Below, one piece after another: positions 34,438 to 44,093 of a DNA stretch of 64,000 nt. Both the position numbers and the translations under genes were made by a program. The notes under the pieces were generated by a model, which was not told the DNA's origin, ran no database searches, and saw nothing but the letters and a program-made list of their open reading frames with translations. The first letter of the stretch is position 1; each line of letters starts with the position of its first letter. Source of the DNA: Lysobacter changpingensis (GTDB lineage: Bacteria > Pseudomonadota > Gammaproteobacteria > Xanthomonadales > Xanthomonadaceae); NCBI RefSeq assembly GCF_017308985.1, contig NZ_JADWPE010000007.1, forward strand, positions 124,001-188,000, read 5' to 3'.

Positions 34438-35772
34438 ATGCGGACCATCCTGGTCATCGACGACAACCATGCCGTGCACGTCGCGCTCGACGTGCTGTTC
34501 TCGCTGGCCGACCTGCGCGTGCTCAGCGCGCAGTCGCCGGAGGAAGGCCTGCAACTGCTGGAACGCGAGACGATCGATCTCGTCATCCAGGACATGAACT
34601 TCACCGCCGACACGACCTCCGGCGAGGAAGGCATCGCGCTGTTCCGCACGATCCGCGACCGTTTCCCCGACCTGCCGATCATCCTGCTCACCGCGTGGAC
34701 GCGGCTGGAGTCGGCCGTCGCGCTGGTGAAGGCCGGCGCCGCCGATTACCTCGGCAAACCGTGGGACGACCGCAAGCTGATGACCACGGTCACCAACCTG
34801 CTGGAACTGGGCGAGGCGAATCGCGCGCTCGCGCAGCATCGCGACGGCGAGCGCCGTCGTCGGCAGGAACTGGAACGCCAGTACGACCTGCGCGGCATCG
34901 TGTTCGGCGATCCGGCGAGCGAACGCGTCGTCAGCCTCGCGTGCCACGTCGCGCGCGCCGACGTGCCGGTGCTGGTCACCGGTCCGAACGGCGCCGGCAA
35001 GGAGCGCATCGCCGAGATCATCCAGGCCAATTCCGCCGTGCGCGAAGGCCCGTACGTGACGCTCAACTGCGGCGCATTGCCGTCGGAGCTGATCGAGGCC
35101 GAGCTGTTCGGCGCGGAAGCCGGCGCGTACACCAGCGCCAACAAGTCGCGCGAAGGCAAGTTCGAATCGGCCGACGGCGGCACGCTGCTGCTCGACGAGA
35201 TCGGCAACCTGCCGCCGGCCGGGCAGATGAAACTGCTGCGGGTCCTGGAAACCGGCCGCTTCCAGCGCCTGGGTTCGAACCGCGAGCGCCAGGTGAAGGT
35301 GCGCGTGATTGCCGCGACCAATGCCGACATTCCGGCGATGATCCGCGCCGGCGCGTTCCGCGAGGATCTCTACTACCGCCTCAACGTGATCGAGCTGCGC
35401 GTGCCGCCGCTGGCGGAGCGTCGCGGCGACATCCTGCCGCTGGCCGAGCACTTCCTCGAAGGCCGGCGCCGCCTGAGCGACTCGGCGCGCAGCGCGTTGC
35501 TGCGGCATTCGTGGCCGGGCAACGTGCGCGAGATGAAGAACGCGATCCAGCGTGCATTGCTGCTCGGCCGTGCGGACGTGATCGATGCCGACGAACTCGG
35601 CCTCGCCGCCATCGCAGCCAGCCCGCGCACGCACGACGGCGAACTCGATCGCGAGACGATCGAATCGGCATTGCAGCGCGCCGGCGGCGTGATGAGCCAG
35701 GCCGCGGCGGACCTGGGCCTCAGCCGGCAGGCGCTGTACCGGCGGCTCGACAAGCTCGGCATTGCCCGGTGA
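34438..35772 (+). CDS. NtrC-family sigma-54 response regulator with variant GAFTGA loop
   Basis: 444 residues: receiver domain (VIDDNHAVHVAL; acceptor Asp52 in LVIQDMNFT; Lys107 in YLGKPWD), AAA+ sigma-54 interaction domain (~155-380; Walker A GPNGAGKE, Walker B GGTLLLDEIGNLP, RHSWPGNVREMKNAI) and a Fis-type HTH (MSQAAADLGLSRQALYRRLD). The sigma-54 contact loop is GAYTSA (229-234) instead of GAFTGA; the key Thr is kept, while Phe and the second Gly are changed. Other relatives tolerate Tyr, so activity is likely but worth testing. It is followed 4 nt later by its kinase and presumably activates the promoter at 29515. Confidence 0.93.
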   Translation: MRTILVIDDNHAVHVALDVLFSLADLRVLSAQSPEEGLQLLERETIDLVIQDMNFTADTTSGEEGIALFRTIRDRFPDLPIILLTAWTRLESAVALVKAGAADYLGKPWDDRKLMTTVTNLLELGEANRALAQHRDGERRRRQELERQYDLRGIVFGDPASERVVSLACHVARADVPVLVTGPNGAGKERIAEIIQANSAVREGPYVTLNCGALPSELIEAELFGAEAGAYTSANKSREGKFESADGGTLLLDEIGNLPPAGQMKLLRVLETGRFQRLGSNRERQVKVRVIAATNADIPAMIRAGAFREDLYYRLNVIELRVPPLAERRGDILPLAEHFLEGRRRLSDSARSALLRHSWPGNVREMKNAIQRALLLGRADVIDADELGLAAIAASPRTHDGELDRETIESALQRAGGVMSQAAADLGLSRQALYRRLDKLGIAR

Positions 35773-35776
35773 TGCC

Positions 35777-37093
35777 ATGCAGCCGCAGACGCGCCAGTTC
35801 TCGATGGCCGGAAAGCTCGCGTTGCTGCTGTTCGTGGCGATGCTGGGCGCCGCCGGGCTCGCGGCGCTGCTGATCGACTGGCTCGACAACGCGCTGCTCG
35901 GCGCGAGCCTGGCGATGCTGGCCTGTGCGATCGTCGCGCCATGGATCGCGCAACGCTATCTCGCCCGACAACTCAGTCTGTTCCGCGCGTTGTCGGGTTC
36001 GGTGGCGAGCTTCCGCGACGGCGATTTCAGTTTCAGCGTGACGCGCCGGTCGCATGACGAACTCGACGACCTGGTCGAGGCGCACAACGAACTCGGCCGC
36101 GTTCTGCGCGAGGAGCGCCAGTCGCTGTTCCAGCGCGAACTGCTGCTCGACACGGTCGTGCAGAACACGCCGACCGCGCTGCTGCTCACCGAGAGCCGCG
36201 GCGCGATCGTGTACGGCAACGTCGCCGCGCGCCAGCTGTTCCATGACGGGCGCAAGGTCGAAGGACTGAAGTTCGCGCAGCTGATGGAACACACGCCCGC
36301 GCCGTTGCGCGAGGCACTCGGCGAAGGCCGTGACCGGCTTTTCAGCTTCGAGCATGCCGGGCAGGAAGAGACCTACCACCTCGCGCGTCGCGACTTCCAT
36401 CTCAATGGCCGCGTGCACACGCTGTACATGTTCAAGCGGCTCACCGCCGAGTTGAACCGGCAGGAAGTGGCGACGTGGAAGAAGGTGATCCGCGTGATCA
36501 GCCACGAGCTCAACAACTCGCTGGCGCCGATCACGTCGCTGGCGCATTCGGGCGCCGAGCTGCTGCGGCGCGAGGACTACGAGAAGCTCGGGCGCATCTT
36601 CGAAACCATCGAGGAACGCGCGCGGCATCTGCACGGCTTCCTGCGCGGGTACTCGAGCGTGGCGAAGCTGCCCGTGCCGGAACTGGAAACGGTGGAATGG
36701 GCGCCGTTCCTGTCGCGGCTGCAGCAGCATTACGCGTTCCAGCATGGCCCGGTGCCGGACGATCCGGCGCGCTTCGATCCCGCGCAGGTCGAGCAGGCGC
36801 TGATCAACGTGCTGAAGAACGCGCACGAATCCGGCTCCGCGCACGAGGACGTGACCGTGTCGGTCCGGCAGGTCGGGCGCGTGCTGCGGGTGGAAGTGAG
36901 CGATCGCGGTCCGGGCATGTCGGATGCGGTGCTCGCCAACGCGCTGGTGCCGTTCTACTCGACCAAGCGCAGTGGCAGTGGCCTGGGTTTGGCGCTCGCG
37001 CGCGAGATCTGCGAGGCGCACGGGGGCCGGATCGGCCTGGCGAATCGCGACGGCGGCGGGCTGACGGTGAGTTTGACGCTGCCCGCCGAGTAA
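35777..37093 (+). CDS. Membrane sensor histidine kinase (NtrY-like)
   Basis: 438 residues. Two N-terminal helices (KLALLLFVAMLGAAGLAALL and ALLGASLAMLACAIVAPW) with almost no periplasmic loop, a HAMP-like linker (RALSGSVASFRDGDF), a PAS-like region (~130-215), then the H-box VISHELNNSLAPITSLAHSG with phospho-His, N-box ALINVLKNAHESG, G1 VSDRGPGMS and G2 GSGLGLALARE. The lack of a sensory loop suggests sensing in the membrane or cytosol. The ATG at 35777 was chosen over an upstream TTG inside the regulator gene. Pairs with the adjacent regulator. Confidence 0.92.
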   Translation: MQPQTRQFSMAGKLALLLFVAMLGAAGLAALLIDWLDNALLGASLAMLACAIVAPWIAQRYLARQLSLFRALSGSVASFRDGDFSFSVTRRSHDELDDLVEAHNELGRVLREERQSLFQRELLLDTVVQNTPTALLLTESRGAIVYGNVAARQLFHDGRKVEGLKFAQLMEHTPAPLREALGEGRDRLFSFEHAGQEETYHLARRDFHLNGRVHTLYMFKRLTAELNRQEVATWKKVIRVISHELNNSLAPITSLAHSGAELLRREDYEKLGRIFETIEERARHLHGFLRGYSSVAKLPVPELETVEWAPFLSRLQQHYAFQHGPVPDDPARFDPAQVEQALINVLKNAHESGSAHEDVTVSVRQVGRVLRVEVSDRGPGMSDAVLANALVPFYSTKRSGSGLGLALAREICEAHGGRIGLANRDGGGLTVSLTLPAE

Positions 37094-37113
37094 CGGGGAA
37101 CGAGCGGAGAACG

Positions 37114-37164
37114 GGAAACGAGTGAAGAACGCCCTGCTCGTTGCTGGTTCCTTTCACTCGTTCC
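37114..37164. terminator. Inverted repeat between convergent kinase gene and glmU
   Basis: GGAAACGAGTGAA (37114-37126) pairs with TTCACTCGTTCC (37153-37164) with one bulge; the loop is 26 nt. It lies between two converging genes and could serve both transcripts. A related AACGAG repeat occurs at 60162. Confidence 0.45.
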
Positions 37165-38534
37165 TAGCCTTTGGGCTTCTTCACCGGCCGCTGCCACCCC
37201 TCCACCACCGACTGCCGCGCACGCGCCACGGTGAGCTTGCCTTCGGGCGCATCGCGCGTGACGACCGAACCCGCGGCGATCGTCGCCTCACGGCCGATCG
37301 TCACCGGCGCAACGAGCGAGGAATTGGAGCCGATGAACGCGCCGTCCTCGATGATCGTGGTCGACTTGTTCACGCCGTCGTAGTTGCAGGTGATCGTGCC
37401 GGCGCCGACATTCACGCGCGAGCCGATGACGGTATCGCCGAGGTACGTGAGGTGGTTGGCCTTGCTGGTCACGCCGATGCGCGCGTTCTTGGTCTCGACG
37501 AAGTTGCCGATGTGCACGCCGTCGGCGAGCACGGTGCCCGGACGCAGGCGCGAATACGGACCGATCTGCGCCGCGCCTTCGACGACGACACCATCGAGGT
37601 CGCAATGCGCGCGCACTTCGGTGCCGGGGCCGAGGGTGACGTCCTTCAGGCGGCAGAACGGGCCGATGCGAACGCCGTCGCCGAGCACGACCTTGCCTTC
37701 CAGCACCACGTCCACGTCGATCTCCACGTCGTGGCCGACGCTCACCTCGCCACGCTGGTCGTAACGCGACGGGTCGGCCAGGCGGGCGCCCTGCACACAG
37801 AGCGCACGCGCCGCGCGACGCTGGAAGGCGCGTTCGAGTTGCGCGAGTTGCCACGCATCGTTGGCACCTTCGACTTCGATCGGATCCTGCACGTGGACCA
37901 TCTCGGCCGCGTTGAATTCGGCGGCGGCGGAGGCGAAGACATCGGTGAGGTAGTACTCGCCCTGCGCGTTGTCGTTGCCCAGGTGCTGCAGCCAGCGGCG
38001 CAGGGCCTCGCCGTCGGCGACGAGGATGCCAGTGTTGACGGTGCGGATCTCGCGCTGCTCGTCGTCGGCGTCCTTGTGTTCGACGATGCGGCCGACGCGA
38101 CCCTGCGGATCGCGCACGATGCGGCCGTAGCCGGTGGGATCGTCGAGATCGGCGACCAGCACCGCGATGCGTCCCGGCGCCTGCAACAGGCGTTGCAGCG
38201 TCTGCGCGGTGATCAGCGGCACGTCGCCGTACAGCACCAGCACGCGCGCGTCGACCGGCACCGACGGCATCGCCTGCTGCACCGCATGGCCGGTGCCCAG
38301 GCGCTGCTCCTGCTCGGTCCAGTGCAGGTCCGGCTGGTCGGCGAACGCCGCACGCACCTGCTCGCCCCCGTGCCCGTACACGACGTGAACGCCGGCCGCA
38401 CCGAGCTGGCGCGCGGTGTCGATCACGTGCCCCAGCATCGGCTTGCCGGCGATCTTCTGCAGCACCTTGGCCGTGGACGATTTCATGCGCTTGCCCTCGC
38501 CGGCGGCGAGGATGACGACGTGCAACTGGTTCAT
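37164..38534 (-). CDS. glmU: Bifunctional GlcNAc-1-P uridyltransferase / GlcN-1-P acetyltransferase
   Basis: 456 residues, the E. coli length. The N-terminal uridyltransferase shows [17 protein letters not shown] and LYGDVPLI; the C-terminal left-handed beta-helix hexapeptide acetyltransferase shows [34 protein letters not shown] and NYDGVNKS. It turns GlcN-1-P into UDP-GlcNAc using acetyl-CoA and UTP. With glmS and the atp operon on the same strand, it keeps the family's usual order, here interrupted by glycosyltransferase and efflux genes. Confidence 0.98.
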   Translation of the reverse strand: MNQLHVVILAAGEGKRMKSSTAKVLQKIAGKPMLGHVIDTARQLGAAGVHVVYGHGGEQVRAAFADQPDLHWTEQEQRLGTGHAVQQAMPSVPVDARVLVLYGDVPLITAQTLQRLLQAPGRIAVLVADLDDPTGYGRIVRDPQGRVGRIVEHKDADDEQREIRTVNTGILVADGEALRRWLQHLGNDNAQGEYYLTDVFASAAAEFNAAEMVHVQDPIEVEGANDAWQLAQLERAFQRRAARALCVQGARLADPSRYDQRGEVSVGHDVEIDVDVVLEGKVVLGDGVRIGPFCRLKDVTLGPGTEVRAHCDLDGVVVEGAAQIGPYSRLRPGTVLADGVHIGNFVETKNARIGVTSKANHLTYLGDTVIGSRVNVGAGTITCNYDGVNKSTTIIEDGAFIGSNSSLVAPVTIGREATIAAGSVVTRDAPEGKLTVARARQSVVEGWQRPVKKPKG

Positions 38535-38671
38535 GCGTGTTCCTGTTCTGTTCCTGATGCCGGCCCGGACGTCGACGCCGCGAGCGGAATCTTAGCAATG
38601 GTCCGGCGACAGGCTTCCCGTGCGGCGCGGCCTTCAGCAAGTGTGACCGACGGCTGGTCTAGAATCACGGC

Positions 38672-39073
38672 ATGCGCCGACTGATCCCCACCCCCACACT
38701 GCTCCGGCAGGGCGGCAGTTACTTCCTGATCGGCATGTTGCAGTTGCTGGTGGACTGGGCCGTTTTCGTGAGCCTGAGCGCCGCCGGCGTCGCCGTCGAG
38801 CCCGCCAACGTGGTGGGTCGCGTCAGTGGCGCGGTGCTCGGGTTCTGGTTCAACGGCCGGTTCACCTTCGGCTCGGAAGGCACCCTGGGGCGGCGCCAGT
38901 TCGCGCGCTTCGTGCTGATGTGGCTCGGGACCACGGCAGTGAGCACGTGGGCCATGGCGAACATCGACGCGGCGGTTGGCCTCAAATGGGCGTGGCTGGC
39001 CAAGCCGGCCATCGACCTGGCGCTGAGTGCGGTCGGATTCCTTCTCTCGCGGCACTGGGTGTACCGGCGCTGA
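38672..39073 (+). CDS. GtrA-like membrane protein
   Basis: 133 residues with four transmembrane helices of the GtrA/DPMS type (FLIGMLQLLVDWAVFVSLSA; VGRVSGAVLGFWFNGRFTF; FVLMWLGTTAVSTWAMANI; AIDLALSAVGFLLSRHWVYR). GtrA proteins help flip polyprenyl-phosphate sugars, usually alongside a GT2 enzyme and a membrane glycosyltransferase, the set that follows here. A TAGAAT hexamer at 38660-38665 ends only 6 nt before the ATG and would give a near-leaderless transcript. Confidence 0.88.
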   Translation: MRRLIPTPTLLRQGGSYFLIGMLQLLVDWAVFVSLSAAGVAVEPANVVGRVSGAVLGFWFNGRFTFGSEGTLGRRQFARFVLMWLGTTAVSTWAMANIDAAVGLKWAWLAKPAIDLALSAVGFLLSRHWVYRR

Positions 39074-39181
39074 TCGCTCCAGGCCCGGCCCGCCCACCAC
39101 CCCGGCCCAGCCGAACTGTTCTCGCAGACAGTCGTCTTTTTTCGCAGATAGACTAGGCCGATTTCCCTAGGCGCAGAGTGC

Positions 39182-41617
39182 ATGGACGCAGTTCCCCGAA
39201 CGTTGTCGCTGCCGTCGTCCGTGCGGCAGCTGATCCTGTGGGTCACACCGCTACTGACGGTTTTTGGCTTCCTTTTCCATTCGACGTGGCGCAACGTCGC
39301 GGTATTCACCGTGGTGGACTATGCCCTCATCGCTGCTGCGATCACCACCATCACGGGCCTGGTGTGGATGGTGCAGCGACGCCGGTTCGTCGCGACGGCT
39401 GCCGGGGCGTGGCTCGTGGCGCTGGCGTGTTTCGCCGGACTCGGGCCGACGGCGGCAGCCCTCGTCATCGCGGCCGTGGCCCTCGGCCTGGGTACGTTGC
39501 TCGTGGCCGACGACGAGCCTGCCCGTGCGGAGCTCGCACTGCTTGCCGGCCTTGGCATCATCTGCGCGGCGGTCGGCTGGCTGCTGCCGTTTCCGATCCA
39601 TCGTCCTTCGGTGTATTTCCTCGTCGCCGCGCTCGTCATCTCCTTGCGACGCCGGGCGATCGTGTCCGCGGTACGACCGCTCGGTAGCCGGTTCGTTTCC
39701 GCCATCGACCAGGCCCCTGTGGCCGCGTTCGTCGCGATCACCTGCGTGGGCATCGCATCGACCGCCGCCTGGTTGCCCACCGCGCAGTCCGACGACGTCA
39801 GCTACCACCTGGCGCTGCCGTGGCAACTGCAGGAACTGGGCTACTACCGCATGGCCGCGGGCGATTCGCTCTGGGCCGTGGCGCCGTGGGCGAGCGATGT
39901 GGTGCATGCGATTGCGCAGCTGCTCGCGGGGAGCGAGGCGCGCGGCGCCGTCAACGGCATCTGGTTGCTGCTCATCTGCGGAGCGCTCTGGCAGCTCGGC
40001 CTCCTGCTTGGACTGCCCTCCGCACTGCGCTGGATGGCGATCGCGCTTTACGTCACGTTCCCCATGTCGAGTTCCCTGCTGGCGGGCATGCAGACGGAGA
40101 CGGCCACGACGGCCACGCTGCTCGGGCTCGCCATCGCGATCGGCAGGCCTGCCGTCTACGGCCGAAAGCGGCTCTGCCTGATTGCCGTACTCGCCGGCCT
40201 GCTGCTGGCGCTGAAACTGTCCAATGCACTGTTGCTGATTCCGATGGGCGTCTGGCTGGTGGCCAGAGCCGGTCGCGGGCTGCCGTGGAAGTGGCTGCTG
40301 CCGGCCAGCGCGCTGGGTCTCCTCGTTGCCGCATCGAGCTACTTCTACGCATACCTGCTCACCGGCAATCCCACCCTGCCCTTCCTCAACGGCATCTTCC
40401 AGTCGCCCTACTTCCAGCCGATCAACTGGAAGGACGAGCTGTGGGATGCCGGTGTGAACTGGAGGACGCCCTGGGACCTGACGTTCCATACCACGCGCTA
40501 CCTGAGCGCCAAGGACGGCGCATCCGGAATGGCGCTCCTGCTGATCTTCGCCGGCACCCTGCTTGCGCTGCTCCGACGTCGCGCGCGTGCGTTGGCTCTG
40601 GTGGGCCTGGGCTGCTTCCTGCTGGTTTTCTTCCAGATCCAGTACGTGCGCTACGTCCATCCGTCCTTCGCACTGCTGGTGCCCGTCGCGATGGCCGGCT
40701 TGAACCAGCTTGAGCTGCGCAGGCAGACGCTGGCAGCTGTCGGCGCGATCGTCGTTCTGAACCTGAGCCTGCTTTCCACGGGTTACTGGCAGATCCACGG
40801 CGGGATGCTGCATGTGTTCCTGCTCGAAGGCAGCAGGGAGGCGTTGCGGAAGTTCGTTCCGCAGCGTGAGGTCGCGGCCCGCGTTCGGGATCTGTACCAC
40901 GGCAGCAAGCAGGCCCTCTTCCACAATGTGATTTCGCACGGCAACGCCGAACTGGCGGGGACCGCGTACACGACAGCCTGGTACGACTGGCGTCTCAGAG
41001 GACTTGCCGCCGCCGCCGATTCGGATCCGACCGGCAAGGCATGGCGAAAGTTGCTCTCGGACTTCGGCGTGGAAGTCGTGGTGGTCGACACGCAGAGGCC
41101 GAGTCCGGCGTTGAGCGCGGCCCTGCGCTCCAGCGAGAGCCGCCAGGTGTCGAGCGTGGGCAATTATGAAATCTGGGAGATAGCCGGTATCTCGCTGCCG
41201 GCCGCCACGACTGTCGAGAAGCCCGAGTACATCAAGGTCCGCTATCCGGTGTCGGGCGACGTTCGACGGTTCGATTCCAGCATTTCCATGCACTGCGACC
41301 AGGTGAACGTCCCGATCATCGTCTCCTGGTCGGCGCGTTACGCGGACCGCCCCGGCGAAACGCATCTGGAGTCGCGCTGGGCCACCTGCACGACTTCGGA
41401 AGTGGCCAGCATCGAGAACGCGCTCACGCTGAACGAACCGGTCAAGGAGTTCGTGGTGACCGCTTCGCCAACCAAGCCCATGCGTTTCTCCCTGATTCGC
41501 GCCGCCACGATCCCGGCTTCCGATGTCGCCCGCGATCGGGATCTCGCGAGCGGGCTCCGCCAATCCATTGCTTCGCTATTCGTGCGCAAACAGCAGGACG
41601 GAAACGCCCATGAATGA
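39182..41617 (+). CDS. Large membrane glycosyltransferase-like protein (GT39/ArnT type)
   Basis: 811 residues. Around a dozen helices occupy the first ~550 residues, then comes a soluble part to the end. The first large loop has TAQSDDVSYHLALPWQLQEL, like the acidic catalytic loop (DD/DE) of polyprenyl-phosphate-dependent GT39/GT-C enzymes. It probably uses a lipid-linked sugar made by the neighbouring GT2 protein to decorate a periplasmic glycan or lipid. The C-terminal domain (IKVRYPVSGDVRRFDSSISM) is not recognised. Its stop overlaps the GT2 gene start by 8 nt. The specific sugar and acceptor cannot be named. Confidence 0.72.
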   Translation: MDAVPRTLSLPSSVRQLILWVTPLLTVFGFLFHSTWRNVAVFTVVDYALIAAAITTITGLVWMVQRRRFVATAAGAWLVALACFAGLGPTAAALVIAAVALGLGTLLVADDEPARAELALLAGLGIICAAVGWLLPFPIHRPSVYFLVAALVISLRRRAIVSAVRPLGSRFVSAIDQAPVAAFVAITCVGIASTAAWLPTAQSDDVSYHLALPWQLQELGYYRMAAGDSLWAVAPWASDVVHAIAQLLAGSEARGAVNGIWLLLICGALWQLGLLLGLPSALRWMAIALYVTFPMSSSLLAGMQTETATTATLLGLAIAIGRPAVYGRKRLCLIAVLAGLLLALKLSNALLLIPMGVWLVARAGRGLPWKWLLPASALGLLVAASSYFYAYLLTGNPTLPFLNGIFQSPYFQPINWKDELWDAGVNWRTPWDLTFHTTRYLSAKDGASGMALLLIFAGTLLALLRRRARALALVGLGCFLLVFFQIQYVRYVHPSFALLVPVAMAGLNQLELRRQTLAAVGAIVVLNLSLLSTGYWQIHGGMLHVFLLEGSREALRKFVPQREVAARVRDLYHGSKQALFHNVISHGNAELAGTAYTTAWYDWRLRGLAAAADSDPTGKAWRKLLSDFGVEVVVVDTQRPSPALSAALRSSESRQVSSVGNYEIWEIAGISLPAATTVEKPEYIKVRYPVSGDVRRFDSSISMHCDQVNVPIIVSWSARYADRPGETHLESRWATCTTSEVASIENALTLNEPVKEFVVTASPTKPMRFSLIRAATIPASDVARDRDLASGLRQSIASLFVRKQQDGNAHE

Positions 41618-42581
41618 ACGAACTCCGCCTCGCCTTGCCGTCGTGATTCCGTGCTACGGCGTCGGTGCCCTGGTCCTCGATGTGATCGCCGGCATCGGGC
41701 CGGAAGCGGGATGGATCTACGTCGTGGATGACCAGTGCCCGTTGTCCACCGGACGACTGGTCGAACGCGAATGCCGTGACCCACGGGTCACCGTCCTGTA
41801 TCACGAGAAGAACCAGGGCGTGGGCGGCGCGGTGATCACCGGCTACACGGCGGCACTGGAAAGCGACGCGGTGGCCATCGTGAAGATCGACGGCGACGGG
41901 CAGATGGATCCGGCCATGATCGACCGGTTGGCGGCGCCGATCCTCGCCGGGCGCGCGGACTACACCAAAGGCAATCGCTTCCACCATATTGCCGACGTGG
42001 CCGCAATGCCGGCCGTCCGCCTGATCGGCAACGCGGTGTTGTCCTTCATGACCAAGCTGTCCAGCGGCTACTGGCAGCTGTTCGACCCGACCAATGGCTT
42101 CACGGCGATCCATCGCAAGGTGGTGTCCGAGATTCCGCTGGACCGCGTGGCCAGACGTTACTTTTTCGAGTCGGACATGCTGTACCAGCTCAATCAGGTT
42201 CGCGCTGTCGTGGCGGAGATGCCCATGTCCGCACGTTACGAAGGCGAGCCTTCGAGCCTGCGCCCGATGCGCGTGATTGGTCCTTTTCTTGCAGGACATT
42301 CGCGCAACGCTTTCCGTCGCCTCATCTACAGCTACTTCGTTCGCGGTTTCTCGGTGGCGTCATTGGAGCTGCTGGTCGGCATACCGATGCTGGCCTTTGG
42401 TGTCATCTTCGGAGCGATCGCGTGGTGCCGTTCGATCGCGTTGGGAGAGGTATCCACCGCGGGCACCGTGATGCTGGCGGCCCTGCCCCTGATCCTGGGT
42501 AGCCAGCTGATCCTGTCGTGGCTCAATTTCGACATCGCGTCGGAACCCAGGCAGCCGCTGCATCGACTGCTGGGCGATTGA
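41610..42581 (+). CDS. GT2-family glycosyltransferase with C-terminal membrane helices
   Basis: 323 residues from ATG 41610; the upstream in-frame extension lies inside the previous gene. GT-A fold motifs: LAVVIPCYGVGALVLDVIAG, WIYVVDDQCPLSTG (nucleotide-sugar Asp pair), KIDGDGQMDP (metal-binding DxD) and PTNGFTAIHRKVV. Two helices follow (SLELLVGIPMLAFGVIFGAI; TVMLAALPLILGSQLILSWL). This is the layout of polyprenyl-phosphate sugar synthases (GtrB-like), which fits the GtrA-like gene and the GT39-like gene before it. Confidence 0.88.
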   Translation: MNERTPPRLAVVIPCYGVGALVLDVIAGIGPEAGWIYVVDDQCPLSTGRLVERECRDPRVTVLYHEKNQGVGGAVITGYTAALESDAVAIVKIDGDGQMDPAMIDRLAAPILAGRADYTKGNRFHHIADVAAMPAVRLIGNAVLSFMTKLSSGYWQLFDPTNGFTAIHRKVVSEIPLDRVARRYFFESDMLYQLNQVRAVVAEMPMSARYEGEPSSLRPMRVIGPFLAGHSRNAFRRLIYSYFVRGFSVASLELLVGIPMLAFGVIFGAIAWCRSIALGEVSTAGTVMLAALPLILGSQLILSWLNFDIASEPRQPLHRLLGD

Positions 42582-42587
42582 AGTCAT

Positions 42588-42613
42588 GCGCCGGACCGGA
42601 CACGATCCGGCGC
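42588..42613 (+). terminator. Hairpin after the glycosyltransferase operon
   Basis: GCGCCGGA / TCCGGCGC perfect 8-bp stem with a 10-nt loop, 7 nt past the stop. It lacks a T-run. The following stretch to 42826 holds no recognised gene or signal. Confidence 0.5.
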
Positions 42614-42826
42614 CCGTCGTTGGGCATTGTGCGGGAACGTTCCCTGCTTCGCGACGTTGCACGACGCTCCCGCGCACGGACAGTGCGCAATCAGCTGCGC
42701 GCGTGCTTTGACACGCGCTATGAACGCCGAGCTCACCACGCTTGTGTTGGCAGCCCCACGCCTCAGCCCGGGAAGATTTTCTGCCCGGCGCAGCAGTTGT
42801 TCTGGTGAATCTTCCGGCCAGCATCC

Positions 42827-43801
42827 TTACTTGCGGATGGCATGCACCACCTGGTCTGCCAGCAGGCGCATCAGCTCCTGGCTCCTGCGATTCACGGTAT
42901 CGAGAATCAGGCCGGTGGCAACCGACAGCAACGCCGAAAGCACCAGGGCCGCCGCCAGGACCGCCGTGGAAGGATGCGTGACCTTCCCGGTGGTGGCGAA
43001 TTCGCCGATGACGATGGAGCCGGCGGCCATACCGCCCAGCAGGCACAGCAGCGCGAGCCATCCGAAGAACCGCAGCGGGCGGTAATCCTTGTACAGGAAC
43101 GCGATGGTGCGCAGCACCCGGTAGCCGTCGCGGAAGGTGTGGAGTTTCGAATGGCTGCCGACGGGCCGCGCGCCGTAAGGGACGGGGATCTCGCGGACGG
43201 TCATGCCGTTGGCGAGCGCGAAGACGGTCATTTCCGTCTCGATCTCGAAGCCCTGCGACAGCACCGGCATGGATCGCACGAACCGGCGGTTGAACGCGCG
43301 ATAGCCCGACAGCGCGTCGGAGATCCCGTAACCGAACAGTCGCGTGATCACGCCGCGCACGAGCCGGTTGCCGAATCCGTGGAATCGCCGGAACGCGCCA
43401 TCGTGATGCTGCTCCAGGCGGGTGCCGACCACCATGTCCGCCGAGCCGGCGATGACCGGCGCGAGCAGTTCGCGCGCATGGGCCGCGGGATAGGTATCGT
43501 CGCCATCGACCATCAGCAGGATGTCGGCATCGACTTCGCGGAACATCGCGCGCACGACGTTGCCCTTGCCCTTCATGGGAACGCGGGTCACGCGCGCGCC
43601 GGCCGCTTCGGCCGTGGCGGCCGTCAAGTCCGTGCTCGCGTTGTCGAAGACGTGCACGGTGGCATCCGGCAACGCCGCGCGGAAATCCGTCACGACCTTG
43701 GCGATCGTCGTGGCCTCGTTGTAGCAGGGAACGACGACCGCGACTCGAACGGGGGTATCCATCGTGATGGTTCGGTGAAAGTTCGGCGCATTATCTTGCA
43801 T
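42827..43801 (-). CDS. GT2-family glycosyltransferase (dolichyl/polyprenyl-phosphate sugar transferase type)
   Basis: 324 residues from ATG 43801 (AAGG 8 nt upstream), or 311 from ATG 43762, which gives the more family-typical start [16 protein letters not shown] but lacks a ribosome site. GT-A motifs are [12 protein letters not shown] (DxD), [18 protein letters not shown] and [12 protein letters not shown]. Two C-terminal helices ([40 protein letters not shown]) place it at the inner membrane. Convergent with the preceding operon. A second lipid-linked sugar synthase beside the first suggests two precursor sugars. Confidence 0.9.
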   Translation of the reverse strand: MQDNAPNFHRTITMDTPVRVAVVVPCYNEATTIAKVVTDFRAALPDATVHVFDNASTDLTAATAEAAGARVTRVPMKGKGNVVRAMFREVDADILLMVDGDDTYPAAHARELLAPVIAGSADMVVGTRLEQHHDGAFRRFHGFGNRLVRGVITRLFGYGISDALSGYRAFNRRFVRSMPVLSQGFEIETEMTVFALANGMTVREIPVPYGARPVGSHSKLHTFRDGYRVLRTIAFLYKDYRPLRFFGWLALLCLLGGMAAGSIVIGEFATTGKVTHPSTAVLAAALVLSALLSVATGLILDTVNRRSQELMRLLADQVVHAIRK

Positions 43802-43826
43802 GTACGCGACCTTGGCTCCCCTGCTG

Positions 43827-43973
43827 GGGACTCGGGACTCGGGACTCGGGACTCGGGACTCGGGACTCGGGACTCGGGACTCGGGACTCGGGACTCGGGA
43901 TTCGGGATTCGGGATTCGGGATTCGGGATTCGGGATTCGGGATTCGGGATTCGGGATTCGGGATTCGGGATTC
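43827..43973. repeat. Tandem heptamer array (10 GGGACTC + 11 GGGATTC)
   Basis: Twenty-one contiguous 7-bp units with no interruption: ten GGGACTC (43827-43896) then eleven GGGATTC (43897-43973). The switch of one base midway is abrupt, so the two blocks expanded separately. A 7-bp unit stays open in every frame, explaining spurious ORFs here. It lies 26 bp before the start of the GT2 gene on the minus strand and so may affect its expression. Confidence 0.95.
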
Positions 43974-44093
43974 GGGAAGAGCGTACGCGGCTCCGTGAGT
44001 TGCCGGGGCCCAGAAACGACAAAGGCGACGGGGTCGCCGTCGCCTTGTCCGCGGTGAAGGGAGTTCGTTGTTCCGAATCCCCAATCCCGTCCT

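Noticed and set aside
39251-41563. 770-codon minus-strand frame opposite the GT39-like gene
   Set aside because: Charged, low-complexity antisense text; the plus-strand protein has clear transmembrane helices.
43827-43973. Heptamer array considered as a CRISPR
   Set aside because: Units are 7 bp with no spacers; it is a simple tandem repeat.
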